This document shows, piece after piece, positions 34,436 to 46,179 of a stretch of 64,000 bases of DNA. Below the pieces are notes generated by a model. The model made no database searches. It was not told where the DNA came from and worked only from the letters and a program-made list of their open reading frames with translations. The DNA lies in the NCBI GenBank assembly GCA_902729315.2, contig LR746270.1:255501-319500 (forward strand), read 5' to 3'. The position numbers were made by a program, and so were the translations under genes. Origin of the DNA: Spirodela intermedia (Eukaryota; Streptophyta; Magnoliopsida; Alismatales; Araceae). Numbering within the stretch: the first letter of the stretch is position 1; the number at the start of each line of letters is the position of its first letter.

Positions 34436-37344
34436 TTACCTCGGGGAGGGTCGGGCGGGGAAGGAGCGGACGGGGCGGATGGGGGGCACGGAGTTGGGGC
34501 GGCGGGTGGCGGCGGGGGTCAACGTCTGGGAGCGCTGGAGCATGTCGACCATGGAGGGCGTCTGGTAGGCGCGGACGAGGCTGGCGCTGTCGGTGGAGTC
34601 CCCCCTCGCGGTGGCCCGCTGCCACGAGTGTGAGCTCAGACCTGAGAGCACGTACGCCCTCCCCGACGCCTCGTAACGCTGCCGGCTCGCCATCCTCTCC
34701 TGCGTCTCCTTCAGCTCCGCCTCCAGCGCCATGCACAGCCGGTCCCCCGCCCTCCCGGAGGCGCTCTCCGCCACCGCTCTCCGGCATCTCTCCAGAATCG
34801 CCACCGCCTCCGCCAGCTCCCCGCCCTCCGCCGCGCTCTTCGCCTCCGCCATCGCCTCCGCCGCCAGGTGCCTGTTCCGCTGCCGGTCCACCTCCATCGA
34901 TATCGTCCTCCCCTCCCCGGCGCCGCCATCGCCATCGCCACTACCATCCTCGTCGGTCCTCTGGATGCTCACCTCCCGGGTGATCGCCGGAGCCGTGGCG
35001 TCCTGCGACGCGGGGTCCCGGTAGCTGCACGCCACCTTCAGTAGAGCCGTCGTGGTCTCCGCCGCCGGTAGCTCCGCCGGGGGGACGCTGAGCGAGACCA
35101 GAAAGTCCCGCTCCTCGTCGGCGTACAGGTCGCCGACGGCGATGGACCCTCGCCGCCGGTCGTCCGCCACCCGGCCGGCGTAGCTGCCGGACTTGACGGC
35201 GGTGATCTTCACTCTAGGGTGGAGGCACTCCATCTCCACCCGCATCTCCTGTACGACGACGCTTAGGAGCCCGCCGATGCACTGCGCGAAGGCGTCCTGG
35301 ATCACACTCTCGGCCTCGATGAAGGAGAAGGTTCCCCCGGAGATGTCCGAGATGGAGTGCATCAGCGTCGAGTCGTGGTCTGTGCCGAAGCCGAACGCGT
35401 GGACGGGAATCTTCTGCCCCATGCCGCCGCCGCCGCCGCCGCGGATCGAGTAGGGTAGGAGGGGCCGGTAGTCGGTGCTCGCCTGCTGAGTGCCAGCTCT
35501 GCTGCCGGCGGCGGTGGCGGAAGAGGAGAGCGTGTAGGTGTCCTGCCCGTCGGAGAGGAGGATGATGCTGCAGACTGGGTTCTTCTCCTTGCGCTCCTCG
35601 ATCACCTTGACGGCCTTCCGGAGGCCCTCCGCGATGTTGGTGCCGCCGCTGGCGACGAGGGTGTTCACGGCCTGCAGAGCCTGCTGCCCGCCGATCTCCG
35701 TCATCCGGCGGAGCTGGAACAGGCGACGGGCGGTGGACGAGAAGGCGACGACGGAGAGGCGATCAGAGGGCCCGAGGTTCTGGATCACGAATCCCATGGC
35801 CCTCTTCAGCAGCGCCAGCTTCGTCCCCGCCATGCTCCCGCTCACGTCCAGAACCGTGACCAGGTCCACCGGCGCCCGCGAGGTCTGCAACACGGACGAG
35901 CTCGCCGGGGAATCTACTCTTCCGGCGACCGGGGCCTTGAGATGAACGAGGACGGTGAAATTCTCCGGCGAGGCGGAGCGCTGAACCGCCGAGAACTCCG
36001 GGCAGATCTTGAGCTCCACGGACCTCGAGCGCCGTCCCTGCTCCTTGTTGCCCGGGCACGGCTCCAGGGGACGCGGCGGATCCAGGGGCTCATCGTCGTC
36101 GAACAAGCTAGGTTCGGCGTTCGGAGAGAAGGGCAGGAGCTGGTGGTGCTGATAATGGTGGTGGCGGCCGGAGGAGGCGGAGCGGGGAAGAGGGCGCCAG
36201 ATGGTCATGCGGGTGTCCTCCTGCGGCCAGTCCAGAGGGTTGACCCGGGCCCGGCCATGGGGGAGCTCCGGGGCTGGGAAGGGGATGTCCTTCCACTTGG
36301 CACGGCAGACGGGGCAGACCTGGTTCCCGTGCTTCACGCTGGAGGCAATGCAGTGGAAGTGGAAGGCGTGGGAGCACTCGGCCGTGAACAGGGCGTGGCC
36401 GTGGCCAGGCTTCATCATGCCCAGGCATATCGCGCAGGTCCTCTGCAACAAGAGGGAGAGGAAGGAGGTTAGCAGCAGAGGAGATCGTCAGCCATATCTT
36501 GTCATCCATGGCGGCAGGAGGAGGCGTCGATCGGCAGGGTGAATTCAACAGGGATAAGCGAGAAAGCATGCTCCTAGGCGATAAATATTTTATTCGGAAA
36601 AGAAGCAGGAAGAACTGTGCCGCGGCTGACCAGAAGAGCAGAGGGCGGAGACCATCGAAAAGCAGGGAAAGGAGGGTCGTAGTTTCCTTTTTCATGCCAG
36701 GCCAGGTGGCTCTCCCTTCCTTCCTCCTTTCCTTCTTTCACTCCTTCCTTCCTTATTTCCTTCAATCCCCCAAAACGAAGACCTCCCCCCTTCCTTTCCA
36801 CCCTGCAACTTCCTCCCCCCCCCTTCCACCGCCACCGGCAACAACAATAACAACAATAACAACAACAACAACAAGGATCGAAAGAGCTAGCCGAGAAAAC
36901 CAGCGGCTGCTCCGATCTAATTGCCCGACTTTTGGAAACCCAATCCTTGGGATGCGAGAGGAACCGATCTCACTGTTCTAATTTTATTTTTTCTCGGAGG
37001 AACGGGGCAAGGGCACATCCAGGCGAAGTTAAGCCACAGAAAAAAACAGATCGAAGGTAGAGGAATCGGGCAGAAGGAAATCGGAGATGGTCGAGCAGAA
37101 GGGACCGAACCTTCGAGGATCTGCTACCGGATTTGGAGAGCCTGAGGACGGATGCGGAAGCGGTCGGCGTCATCGGCCTCGATCGCCGCGTCGCCGAGCC
37201 GGTGGACGCCGGGGAGCTCGTCGCCGCGTCGGAGAACCTCCCAGTCGTATCGTCCGACGGTGAGGCATCGTCTAGCGTCCGCGGAACATGGACACAGAGG
37301 TTCAGCCCCAGGGCGATCTTCGCCTTCCTCCAAGCGCTCGCCAT
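34436..37344 (-). CDS. WAV3/EDA40-type RING-H2 and vWA-domain E3 ubiquitin ligase
   Basis: Two exons, 37344-37111 and 36442-34436, joined in phase 0 to 746 residues. The N-terminus MASAWRKAKIALGLNLCVHV is the family signature (Arabidopsis WAV3, WAVH1/2, EDA40). RING-H2 finger at 81-124: CAIC, then C-S-H-A-F-H-F-H-C, then CPVC. A vWA domain starts near 270 with a complete MIDAS motif DVSGS at 277-281, followed by SGGTNIAEGL and LLSDGQD. A linker of low complexity and a helical C-terminal region complete the protein. WAV3 proteins are known RING E3 ligases in root growth and gravity response; the substrate cannot be read from sequence. Exon 2 is extremely GC-rich, giving long antisense frames that are not genes. 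The intron (36443-37110) contains a CAA-rich microsatellite at about 36839-36874. Confidence 0.93.
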
Positions 37345-37503
37345 CAGAGATCCTCTCGATCCTCCTTACAGTCGATTGAGATCTCCTCTTCAACAAGAAC
37401 GAGCACGAGCGCACTTCTCTTGCTATCCTCCTGGATTCTCGCTAGGGTTTTCTTGCAGCGCCTCGGCAGAATGAAGGGGGGAGGTCAGGGGAGGAGGACG
37501 GCC

Positions 37504-37509
37504 TTTATA
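37504..37509 (-). promoter_or_regulatory. Probable TATA box of the WAV3-like gene
   Basis: The minus strand reads GGAGTATAAAGGCC about 160 bases before the start codon at 37344, with a pyrimidine/CT-rich leader between. Good match to the plant TATA consensus; no transcript evidence. Confidence 0.5.
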
Positions 37510-38299
37510 CTCCAGACAGAGACCGGGGAAATACCCTCGCCCCTCGCTTGAGAGGTGACGACCCTGGAAGAGATGGGGAGGCCAGGTCAGACGACGACGA
37601 GACACCCCTGGGGAGATGTACACGGTTTTCTTCCTCTCCACCGCCCCGCCGCCATCAGAGATTTGGAAGCTGGCAGCAGCTTGCTGCACAGGCGTAAACG
37701 GAAACAAAATATTCTAGAGAGAGAGACAGAGAGAGACAGAGAGAGACAGAGAGAGGGAGGTGTGGAGGCGTGAAGAGCCGCTATAAATGACGCCGGCTTC
37801 TGGAGGGTGGGGAGGAAGAAGAAGATGGCGGCGGCGAGGAAGGGAAGGCCCGGAGAATGGTGGAGCGAGGCTTTACAGACACCGCTCCTTGTGAAAATAA
37901 CCCAATATTTATCTGATATCTACGCAAATGCCACCCCAGTACAGGATAGGTACAGCCATTGTGGTAAATAAGTACATCTCTTGGGGCCTTTATTCGCAGG
38001 AGGGATGCGACAAAGGAGGAGAAAGTGTGCGGCGAGAAACTCCCCACCGATTCAACGAAATCATTTAAAGATTGGAGTCATCCTCTCTCTCTCGCTCGTC
38101 TTTCTCTCTCTAGGTGAGAATCAGACGGCGTCAGAGAGGATATTTATCCGGTCAACGGGCGGTCGGAGGAGGGCTCTCGCCAGAGAGAGAGAGAGAGGGG
38201 AGAAAGAGACGGCCTTTGGAATAACTCCGGTCCAGATCACCGGCCCCTTTAGTTAACTAAATGCGGGCCCCTGCCGACACCCTCTCTCCACTGCGTTTT

Positions 38300-38331
<32 letters not shown>

Positions 38332-40004
38332 AGGGATATCGTATTTAGTACTTCGTAATGTCAAACTTTCGCTAAGATTAGACCTTTTCGCCCCCTCCCC
38401 CCTCAGAGGTATAGAGAGAGAGAGAGAGAGAGAGCGCGGTGGCCCGATCGAGATCATGACGAGAGGGTGATTGCTGGCAGGTCACGTCCCACACGTGCAT
38501 TGTGTTTGCCATGTCCGCCGGTGGGGCCCACCGCGGGCTGCGACTTTATTTTCACCACGCCCCCCACTCGCTCACAGTCCGGTCTTCCTTCTCCCTCGGC
38601 TAAGTTTATTATCGAAAGTTTGACTTTCGCCTCTCATGGTCAAACATATCGTTCTACATGCTCGGTCAACGTCGCCCCACACATAAAAGGAATTAGGAAT
38701 TGAATAGCCTGCATCCCTCTCTCTCTCTCTCCCTTCGGGGCGTTCAACGACGTCGGGGGTGCCCCCGTGTGGACGAGGGCAACTTGCTCCTCTGGTTTCC
38801 GGCGGGAGAGAAGCCCGTTCACGGTCTCTCAGCAGCCGCAGTTTAAATGACTGAGTAAGTAGACGAGGGCGACCACGCCATCGCCGACGCCGGGTGGACG
38901 ACGGCGGCCGCGCCGCCGCCGTCGAGCGAGGCGTAGACGTGGAGGCCCTCCCTCCCGCTGGACCCGATCGCCACTTAATTAATCCCATTTCCGCTCCCAC
39001 ACATCCCGTTGCAGCTTGGTCCCACGGATAAGGAGCCCGTCGTTGGTCGCTAGCTGCAACTTGCGACGAGTAAATAGCTACAGTTTATAGAGAGAGAGAG
39101 GGTTTCTGATAGTGCACAATGAGTATGGGTAAGGCACAAAGGACCACCCATTGAGGGTTACGAAAATTCCCAGGGGACCGAGAAGAGGATGAGTCGAGAC
39201 AATAAGTTTGCGTCCGGCCCTGACAGGACCGGCAGGCGTTACACCATCCCGTGAAGCTCTGGACAGACGCCATTAATCGGCACGCCCAGAGAGACGCCGA
39301 CGAGGAGGGTAGAGCAGCTGGACAAACGCCATTAACCCCTTCAACCTCTCGCCGTAAAGAAAGGGTAACCAGACGGAGCCGGCTCGCCGGCAGAAAAGGA
39401 CGGCAGCGGCGGAGGGATGTGAAGCGGAATAGGGTTCGAAGGGGAACCGGCGCTCCGACCATGCATCTCCGAAAGATAACGGAGCTCAGGCGGAATCGAG
39501 TTCCCCTGGCTTTTGACTGTCGCCGGAGAAAGAAAAGGTTTGAAAAGGTTAGCTATCTCCCACGAAGAGAAGGGAGACAGTCGATGCCGGGGAGTTTCTT
39601 ACCGGAGACGGAGTGGATTACCCAGCCATCCGCAGGGGGGGGGGGTGGTTTGGGGAGAGGATGACAGGAACCAGACCGCATGATGATGACAGTGGGACAG
39701 TGGGGGAAGATTCTTACCGTCTAATCGTGGTGCAAGTCAACCTCGCGCGTCTTTTCTCGGGGGCGTACGACCAAATATTGCGTATATACGGACAGATACG
39801 CTGGCAATTTCACTGTCTGCCTTTGGTCATGTTGCTGCAGGACGACGACACTGTATCAGTGTCCTTTTTCACTGCACACTCACTCTTTCAGTGCATGCAC
39901 ACAGCCTCTCTCTCTCTCGCTCGCTCGCTCTCTGTCTAAACAATCACTCCGTCCCACTAGGAAGGAGTCTACTCGTCCAAAGCAGTCACTCCGCAGGAAG
40001 AGCT

Positions 40005-40038
<34 letters not shown>

Positions 40039-40275
40039 AAAAGCCTGGCACGTAGCTTTTCTGTTGACTTACTCCCCGGAAAGTCTGGCAAACTCTAATG
40101 GGAGTAGGCTCACCACGCACCCTTCTCGTGAGTCCCTGTTTTCATCATCCTCTCTCTCTATCTATCTCCCTCTCTCTCTCTCCTTCCGCCTTCCTCCAAA
40201 CCCACCAACCTCCTCCATTTATCTCCCGAACTCCCCTCCCCCCACTCCTACTTCAGCAACTTGCCGAGAATATAT

Positions 40276-40317
<42 letters not shown>

Positions 40318-40512
40318 CCTGAAAAAGAAAGAGGCGAGAGGGGTGAAAGGGTAGAGGGAGGGTAGGCTGACTATGTATGTCCCTGGTCCGTGTATTCTTG
40401 TGGAGGAAGGGAATAAACTTTTATCGACTCAAAGGTGCGTGGCCTTTTTCTCTCTTTAGACAAAAATAAAGCCTCTTTAATCTATAGCCCCACCACAGTG
40501 AGCTCCACTGAA

Positions 40513-40566
<54 letters not shown>

Positions 40567-40595
40567 TCTCCCTCCCCCCACGATATTGGTTGGAG
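37510..40595. other. Intergenic region, microsatellite-rich, no recognised gene
   Basis: About 3 kb between the WAV3-like promoter and the SYT3 stop codon. It holds repeated GA or CT tracts: a degenerate ACAGAGAGAG array at 37716-37756, GA tracts near 38181, 38301 and 38415, GA at about 40010-40034, CT at 40277-40314 and CT at 40518-40561. The last ends about 35 bases beyond the SYT3 stop, so it is in its 3' UTR. The ACGACG/GTCAAC-rich stretches may be promoter sequence. Open frames here show no known domain. A short one at 37825-37971 behind a TATAAAT is noted separately. Confidence 0.5.
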
Positions 40596-41220
40596 TCAAA
40601 CGGTTCTCCATTTTATGTCAACATGGATCACTCCGCGCCTCGAGTTGATCAGGTTATACGTCTCATTTATGCGCCCGCTGTTCACCACATCCACGAGATT
40701 GACGGCCACGTGGCCCAATGACTCCTGCAACGGCAACCAGCAACGACGTCAACGAAGAGCTTCACGTGGAATCTCGCCGGTGGGAGAATGCGGGGTGCGT
40801 TGACTTTCTGGTTCAAGAGCTCACCTTTGAATGGAAGCCGAAACCCCTTCTCTTGCTCATCACCTCGATGTGGATCTTCTCGTCGACGGGGGGCTCCTCC
40901 AGCATGAACTGGAATTCTTCGTCCCATCTGGGCTCCCTGCTCCGGCTGATCATCTGCAGTCGGAGAAGAATCTCAACGTTGACTCGTGACCAGATGTTGA
41001 GCAATAAGATCGTAAGATCAGTGCTAGGTTTCATCAAAGAATAGATTTTTAATCTTCCCGCAGTACTGATCAATGGGTTTAACCTTTTTACGAATCTCAA
41101 CCCGGAAGAACATCATATAAATAACAAAAGAAACTTATTTTTTTTTGTTCTTTTTTTGTTTTTGTTTGAAGGAATCGGAGCCCAACGATGCAAAGAATTC
41201 TTAAACTAATCAGCAGATCA

Positions 41221-41260
<40 letters not shown>

Positions 41261-44200
41261 GTGATACCTTGGTCTTCCTCTGCTCCCCCTTGAAGGCGAC
41301 GACGGCGTAGGTGTTGTTGTGGTGCTTCCCTTCCACATTCCCCGCCCGGACAACCGCCACTGAGAGCACCCCGTCGCTGTGGGATCGGGCGTCGACCAGA
41401 GACCGTTCCCCGCTGCTCCATCCCTCCCACTCTCCGTCCAGCCACCTGCTGGGGCAGGGATCCACCTCCTCCTTGAACAGCGCCAATCTCAGCTCCACCG
41501 TGATCTTCCCTCTTCTCCGTCTGTTGTGCGGGTCGTTCGGGTTCAGGTTCTTGAGCAGATCCAGGGTGAAGCAGTTGGGCTCGTTGGGGTTCAGCAGGCT
41601 CAGCGGAACCACCTGCATGCCCAGTTTGTCGTGCGCCTTCATCTGGACGATCGGAAAGATCAATAATACAATCGATGGAACGGAGATGGAGAGGGAGAGG
41701 GAGATGGTTGACCTTCTCCCAGTCGAACACGTGGAGCTCGAGGACCTGGGTCTCTGGGTCTCTGACGACGAGCTTGAACCGCTCGTTCCACTCAGGATTC
41801 AGCTCGCACATCTTCACGGTGGTCTTCTTGGATGGAAGTCTCTCCCCGCTCAGGCTGAGCTTCACGTACGGGTCGGATTTTCCCAGCAAGTCCATCTTCA
41901 GGAGGCCGGACGCCCGCTGGACCTTCACGTGCAGTATTCCGACGGGCTTCTTCATCGCGCTGCAACCACACATCAAAGATGCAATCCTCCTGGGAAAATG
42001 GACGAGGAAGCAAAAAATGGTCAACGCCCATCCGGCGGAGGTCACCTGAAGCCGTCGAGAATCGGAACTTTCAGCGTCTGCGGCCAGAGACAGAGGTCGC
42101 CAAGCTGTTCTTTTATAGTTTCCTGCGCGTGATTCCCAGACAATTAATTCTCGCGTTCAGGCCAACAAGATCCTCTGAAAAGAAGAGATTACTATATCCA
42201 ATTCGACTGCCGGCGCCGTTTAGCTCCCCGACTGGAAATTAGAAAATTAAAAAAAAAAAAAAAAAAAAAAAAACTTTTTCATGATGCTCGCTGCTTGAAC
42301 CTCTAGGGAGCCCACGCGGTGTCATCGTTATGCAGGATGTGAAGGGAATGGGAAGATGGACGACGAGAGCAAGGGCTTGATTGCTGCCACCATTACTACT
42401 GATCTTCCCCAAGAAAACCACAAGCAACTTAAAAGACGAAAGCCGAAGAAGATCCACGCAACGACCGGGAGTTGAAATCGATGGCGGAAGCACGTACCTG
42501 GGCAAAACTATACAAGATAGGGATTGCCATGATATCTGCTCCGACAAGTTTGAGGCCGAAGTCGACGTGCGGCTGGAACCATGTTGTGGGAGTAGGTGCA
42601 GAAGAATCAGTTCAACAAAAGTGCCCGGATTTGCAGTGGTATGAAGAAGGGTAGCCCTCCCGGGATTACCTTGTCCGTCAAGGACATGCCCACGCTCCCG
42701 AAGCACGGAAAGGTGGGCACCAGGGGCTTCAGTGTAACACGCAGTGACATGAAGATCTGTGAATCTATCAGCTGAAAGACAAACTCTATGAGAAAGAATT
42801 TTCTGTGGGGGACATCATTATTCGATCTTTCCCTCTTCTCTTTTTCTTTTGCGCTGGAAGAACTCCTCACCTGCACTGTTACTCTAAAACCCAGAAAATT
42901 TACCACAACGAGTACGTTTGGATTGCCAGCCCAGCGAATATCGGTCTCAAGAATTAGTTCTCTCCCATTTGTCTCGTAGAAGTTAACACCTGCAGAGGGG
43001 AGGAACTAAGAGTAAAAAAAATATTGGCTGTCATCAAGGAGTGACCCGGCGGACAAAAGTTCTTCTGAATCCACGGTGAGTCATGGAGCACATCGTGGAC
43101 GAGTGCCGGAGTTCCTCGAAGTCAGCGGACCCCGTGCCACTTGGACTCGGCACATTCTTGCAGCCAAGTGGCACATTCTTGACCTCCCTAGGATCTTCTC
43201 ATTCCTTGGAGGATCTTAAAAATGTATCTTAAAATGGCAGGAGAGCATAATAAAATCAATAATTTATTGGAGACGAATCAGATAAACGATGATTTTCAGA
43301 GAGGTAGAGGTTCATTATGCACGTGAGCGGAAGCAAGGACCTGAAACTTGACGCCTAAGAATTTGGTTTATTGTGTGACTCCTGAAAATAACTGGTTGCG
43401 CCTGGGAAGCATGTTACATACTTCATAGCACACCTTCCTCGATGGAAACGGGTCGGAAATTATGCAGCGTAAGAGGCAAGTTTTCGGGAAACGTGGGCAT
43501 GTTTCATGGCCTAAGTTGCCAATGTGTCAATCTCCTTCTTCTCCTTTCACCGGTAAATTTGGGAGCAGGACAAAAGGGCAAGCGGCCCCATCAACGGGTA
43601 ATGGCAGGCCTCCTCCTGTTTAACGCCAAACTAGAGAATTTACCATTAGCATCTGGGCGGACAGCTTTGCCCAGAGCCAGACTGATGCTTCATCTCAGGG
43701 ACAATAATGAATATGGGAGCGATGAGGCAGCACTCAAGTTTGTCGTAAACCGGGACATTTATCTGTTTTCTCGCGAACAGGGGAAATATTCCTCAGGTAA
43801 TAAGGATAGAAGGGTCTACATATGCTCCAAATATCAGATCTCACTTCAACATCCAAAAGAAAGATTACATACCGTGTAATCTGGGTGGAAGGGTACCAAG
43901 CGTGAGAAGTCCAAATTCAATTGATTTTATGTGAAATTTTCCAATGTACTGATCGAATATTGGTTTGGCCATGCTTCTAATCATATCGCAAGCTGCCTGA
44001 ATTAATAAAAATCAGCCAGAATGAAAGTATACTAAACCATACGAAGAACTAAATCTTTTATAAATCCTAATGAACGATTTTTTCTGATGTTTCTTTCCTG
44101 TAACCGACTGAATAAAAAAAGTCTCAACAAGTATGATTCAATAGGTATAACCACAAAAAGTTCAGAGAATAGGAAAATAAATGCCAACCACTGGTTTAAC

Positions 44201-44318
44201 TAAAATAAGTTCGTAAAGATCAGGAGTACCTTATCCAACCAAGGCCACAATTCAGCGATAAATTTGTTCATCCATTCGACCTAGAAAAAGAAATAATGCC
44301 ATTCGTGGAAAGAAAAGT

Positions 44319-44357
<39 letters not shown>

Positions 44358-46179
44358 AATATTTCACTAAACTGGCTCAAAATAATGAAAAATAAAAAGA
44401 GGACTGCCCGTAACGTTAGCTGTAAATTTTACGGTAAAGTATACAAAGTTACTTTCTCATTGGAGTTCTCTTCATGTAGAGAATCCAGTAACATAGACAT
44501 GCAACACGTGATCTACTAGTTCAAAGCAAACCAGCTTCCTTCTCGCCAGCGTCTTCAAACGTAGGTAGCAGAGAGAGTCAAGAGACAGAAGCCTTTCAAG
44601 GGGGTAGAAACTAAATACGAGGTACCTATATTCCAATTATCTTGAGATAATACGAATTTTGGTAGTATATTCCAAAATAATTGCCACGTTCCAGATTAAA
44701 ATACATATCGAACAATTATGAAGAATCCGTAAGCTGAAAAAAAATAAAATTGCGTATGATTGTTCAGATAAGAATATTCTTTTTCCGGTCATGAAAGCAA
44801 GATTTCCTGGAGAGGGAGAAAACTAAAAGGTTATCATTAACATCAGTTTGAGATAACCAGATCTACATTCCCTGCTCCAGAGCTAAATTTTTACATCTTC
44901 AGTGCCAATTTGTAAAAAAGTTATTTCCTCGCAAATAAATCGCCGTCTGACTCGTAGTTATCTAAACCCAGCTCTAGAACAAGGTGCTAATCATAAATGC
45001 ATCATATCTGTCTAGATAAAATATCTAAAAGGCGAAGCATTATGACTATCTGACTTATCTCTCCAGAAAAAAATCACAAATGATATTTCGGGCTATGCTA
45101 ACATTACCACAGAAATTGAAAGAGCAAAGGGAATTCTGACGTGAGGATCAGCACTCACACGCTCATAGTCGGGACGCTTCACCCATAATGGAATTTCAGG
45201 TAACAGTTGTTTCAGAGTCTTCGAATCCAAATCATGAATTTTGCGAGTAACTGGATCCTGCAGTCACAAGTTGAAAAATGAAATAATTATACTGATGTTA
45301 TAGCTATACGACCATGCTAACGGAGGATGGGTTAAGCTTTTAAACAACGGAAAAAAATGAGAGAAATTCTTAGGAAAAGCTTCTAGAGGAATCGGCGACT
45401 TTGAATGGGGGAACAAGTAAAGCTGTCTGAGTGGAACACAGCATAAGCATCAGATACCCGAGATAAAAATAAATTGAGGACCGTAGCAAATGGATGGAGA
45501 AGATCAGGTAAAAAAATCCAGTCAATCCAACCCCAGGGAGGGCAACCCCCCCCCCCCCCCCCCTGTAGAACTACGTGTTTCTGCGGGAATTGGGCAACAC
45601 CCGTCAGAGATACGTACTGAAAACATAAAATAACAGAAGTGGAAGACATCCAAATTCTATCCAGAAATTCGTTTTTTTTAAGTTGATTAAAGCAGGAAGG
45701 GTGAGCCAACAAATTATCACTCGAATAGGAACTCTCGTGCGTATGAAAATCGGCTTCCTGCGTGGAAATTCGAACATAAATCATGGAGATGGGAACACTA
45801 GAAGACAAAACTTTGAGGTAGGAGCCCCCATTTACGGCCCCCCGGCGCAGACCCCTGCTAAACTTGTCTGAGTCCTGGAGGCGGGGAAACAGGGGATAGA
45901 TACAACAAGTGAGAAACAACGACAGGAAAGAACGCAGCCCATTAACCGGACACGATCGCCTCGGTTGATCGACGAGAGAAGCGGATTGATTCGTGAGTGG
46001 AAGACAACGACGACGACGACGACTAAGATACACGCCATCGCCACCGGCGCGAGTCTGGAGAAACGCACCTGGACGTCGCTGGACTCTGAATAGATGAAGA
46101 TGAAATACCCCAAGAGCAGACCAAGGGGAACCCCGACCCCGAATCCGACGACTCCCAGCAGCGTGCTCAGGAATCCCAT
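40596..46179 (-). CDS. SYT3: Synaptotagmin SYT3-like (ER-plasma membrane tether, SMP and two C2 domains)
   Basis: Twelve exons, all GT-AG and in frame, 545 residues: 46179-46069, 45257-45159, 44280-44230, 43996-43873, 42989-42871, 42771-42670, 42572-42498, 42122-42046, 41959-41713, 41642-41268, 40953-40825, 40724-40596. An N-terminal membrane helix at 10-30 (GVGVPLGLLLGYFIFIY) is followed by an SMP lipid-transfer domain at about 67-250 (DYERVEWMNKF, LTLGTLPP, LKPLVPTFPCFG, PHVDFGLKLVGADIMAIP). C2A is about 256-375, with candidate calcium ligands D276, D282, D332 and D340. C2B is about 425-540, with loop residues N437 and N445/T446 where calcium-binding C2 domains have Asp. Words such as ETIK, VEVMSK-type and GHV...DVV.NGRIN match the SYT3 branch better than SYT1. 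Plant SYTs are known to tether cortical ER to the plasma membrane. Length fits the family (about 540). Confidence 0.95.
41220..41262. repeat. ATG/GAT trinucleotide microsatellite in SYT3 intron 10
   Basis: About 14 ATG units directly beside the donor site of exon 10 (donor at 41267-41266). Other simple tracts in this gene: an A-run at about 42247-42273 in intron 7, TA repeats at about 44321-44352 in intron 2, and an unbroken C-run at about 45548-45563 in intron 1. Confidence 0.85.

Noticed and set aside
41218-42045. 275-codon minus-strand frame including a C2 domain
   Set aside because: It starts with true SYT3 exon 9 sequence but reads through intron 9 into the wrong frame of exon 10; the spliced model fits the family.
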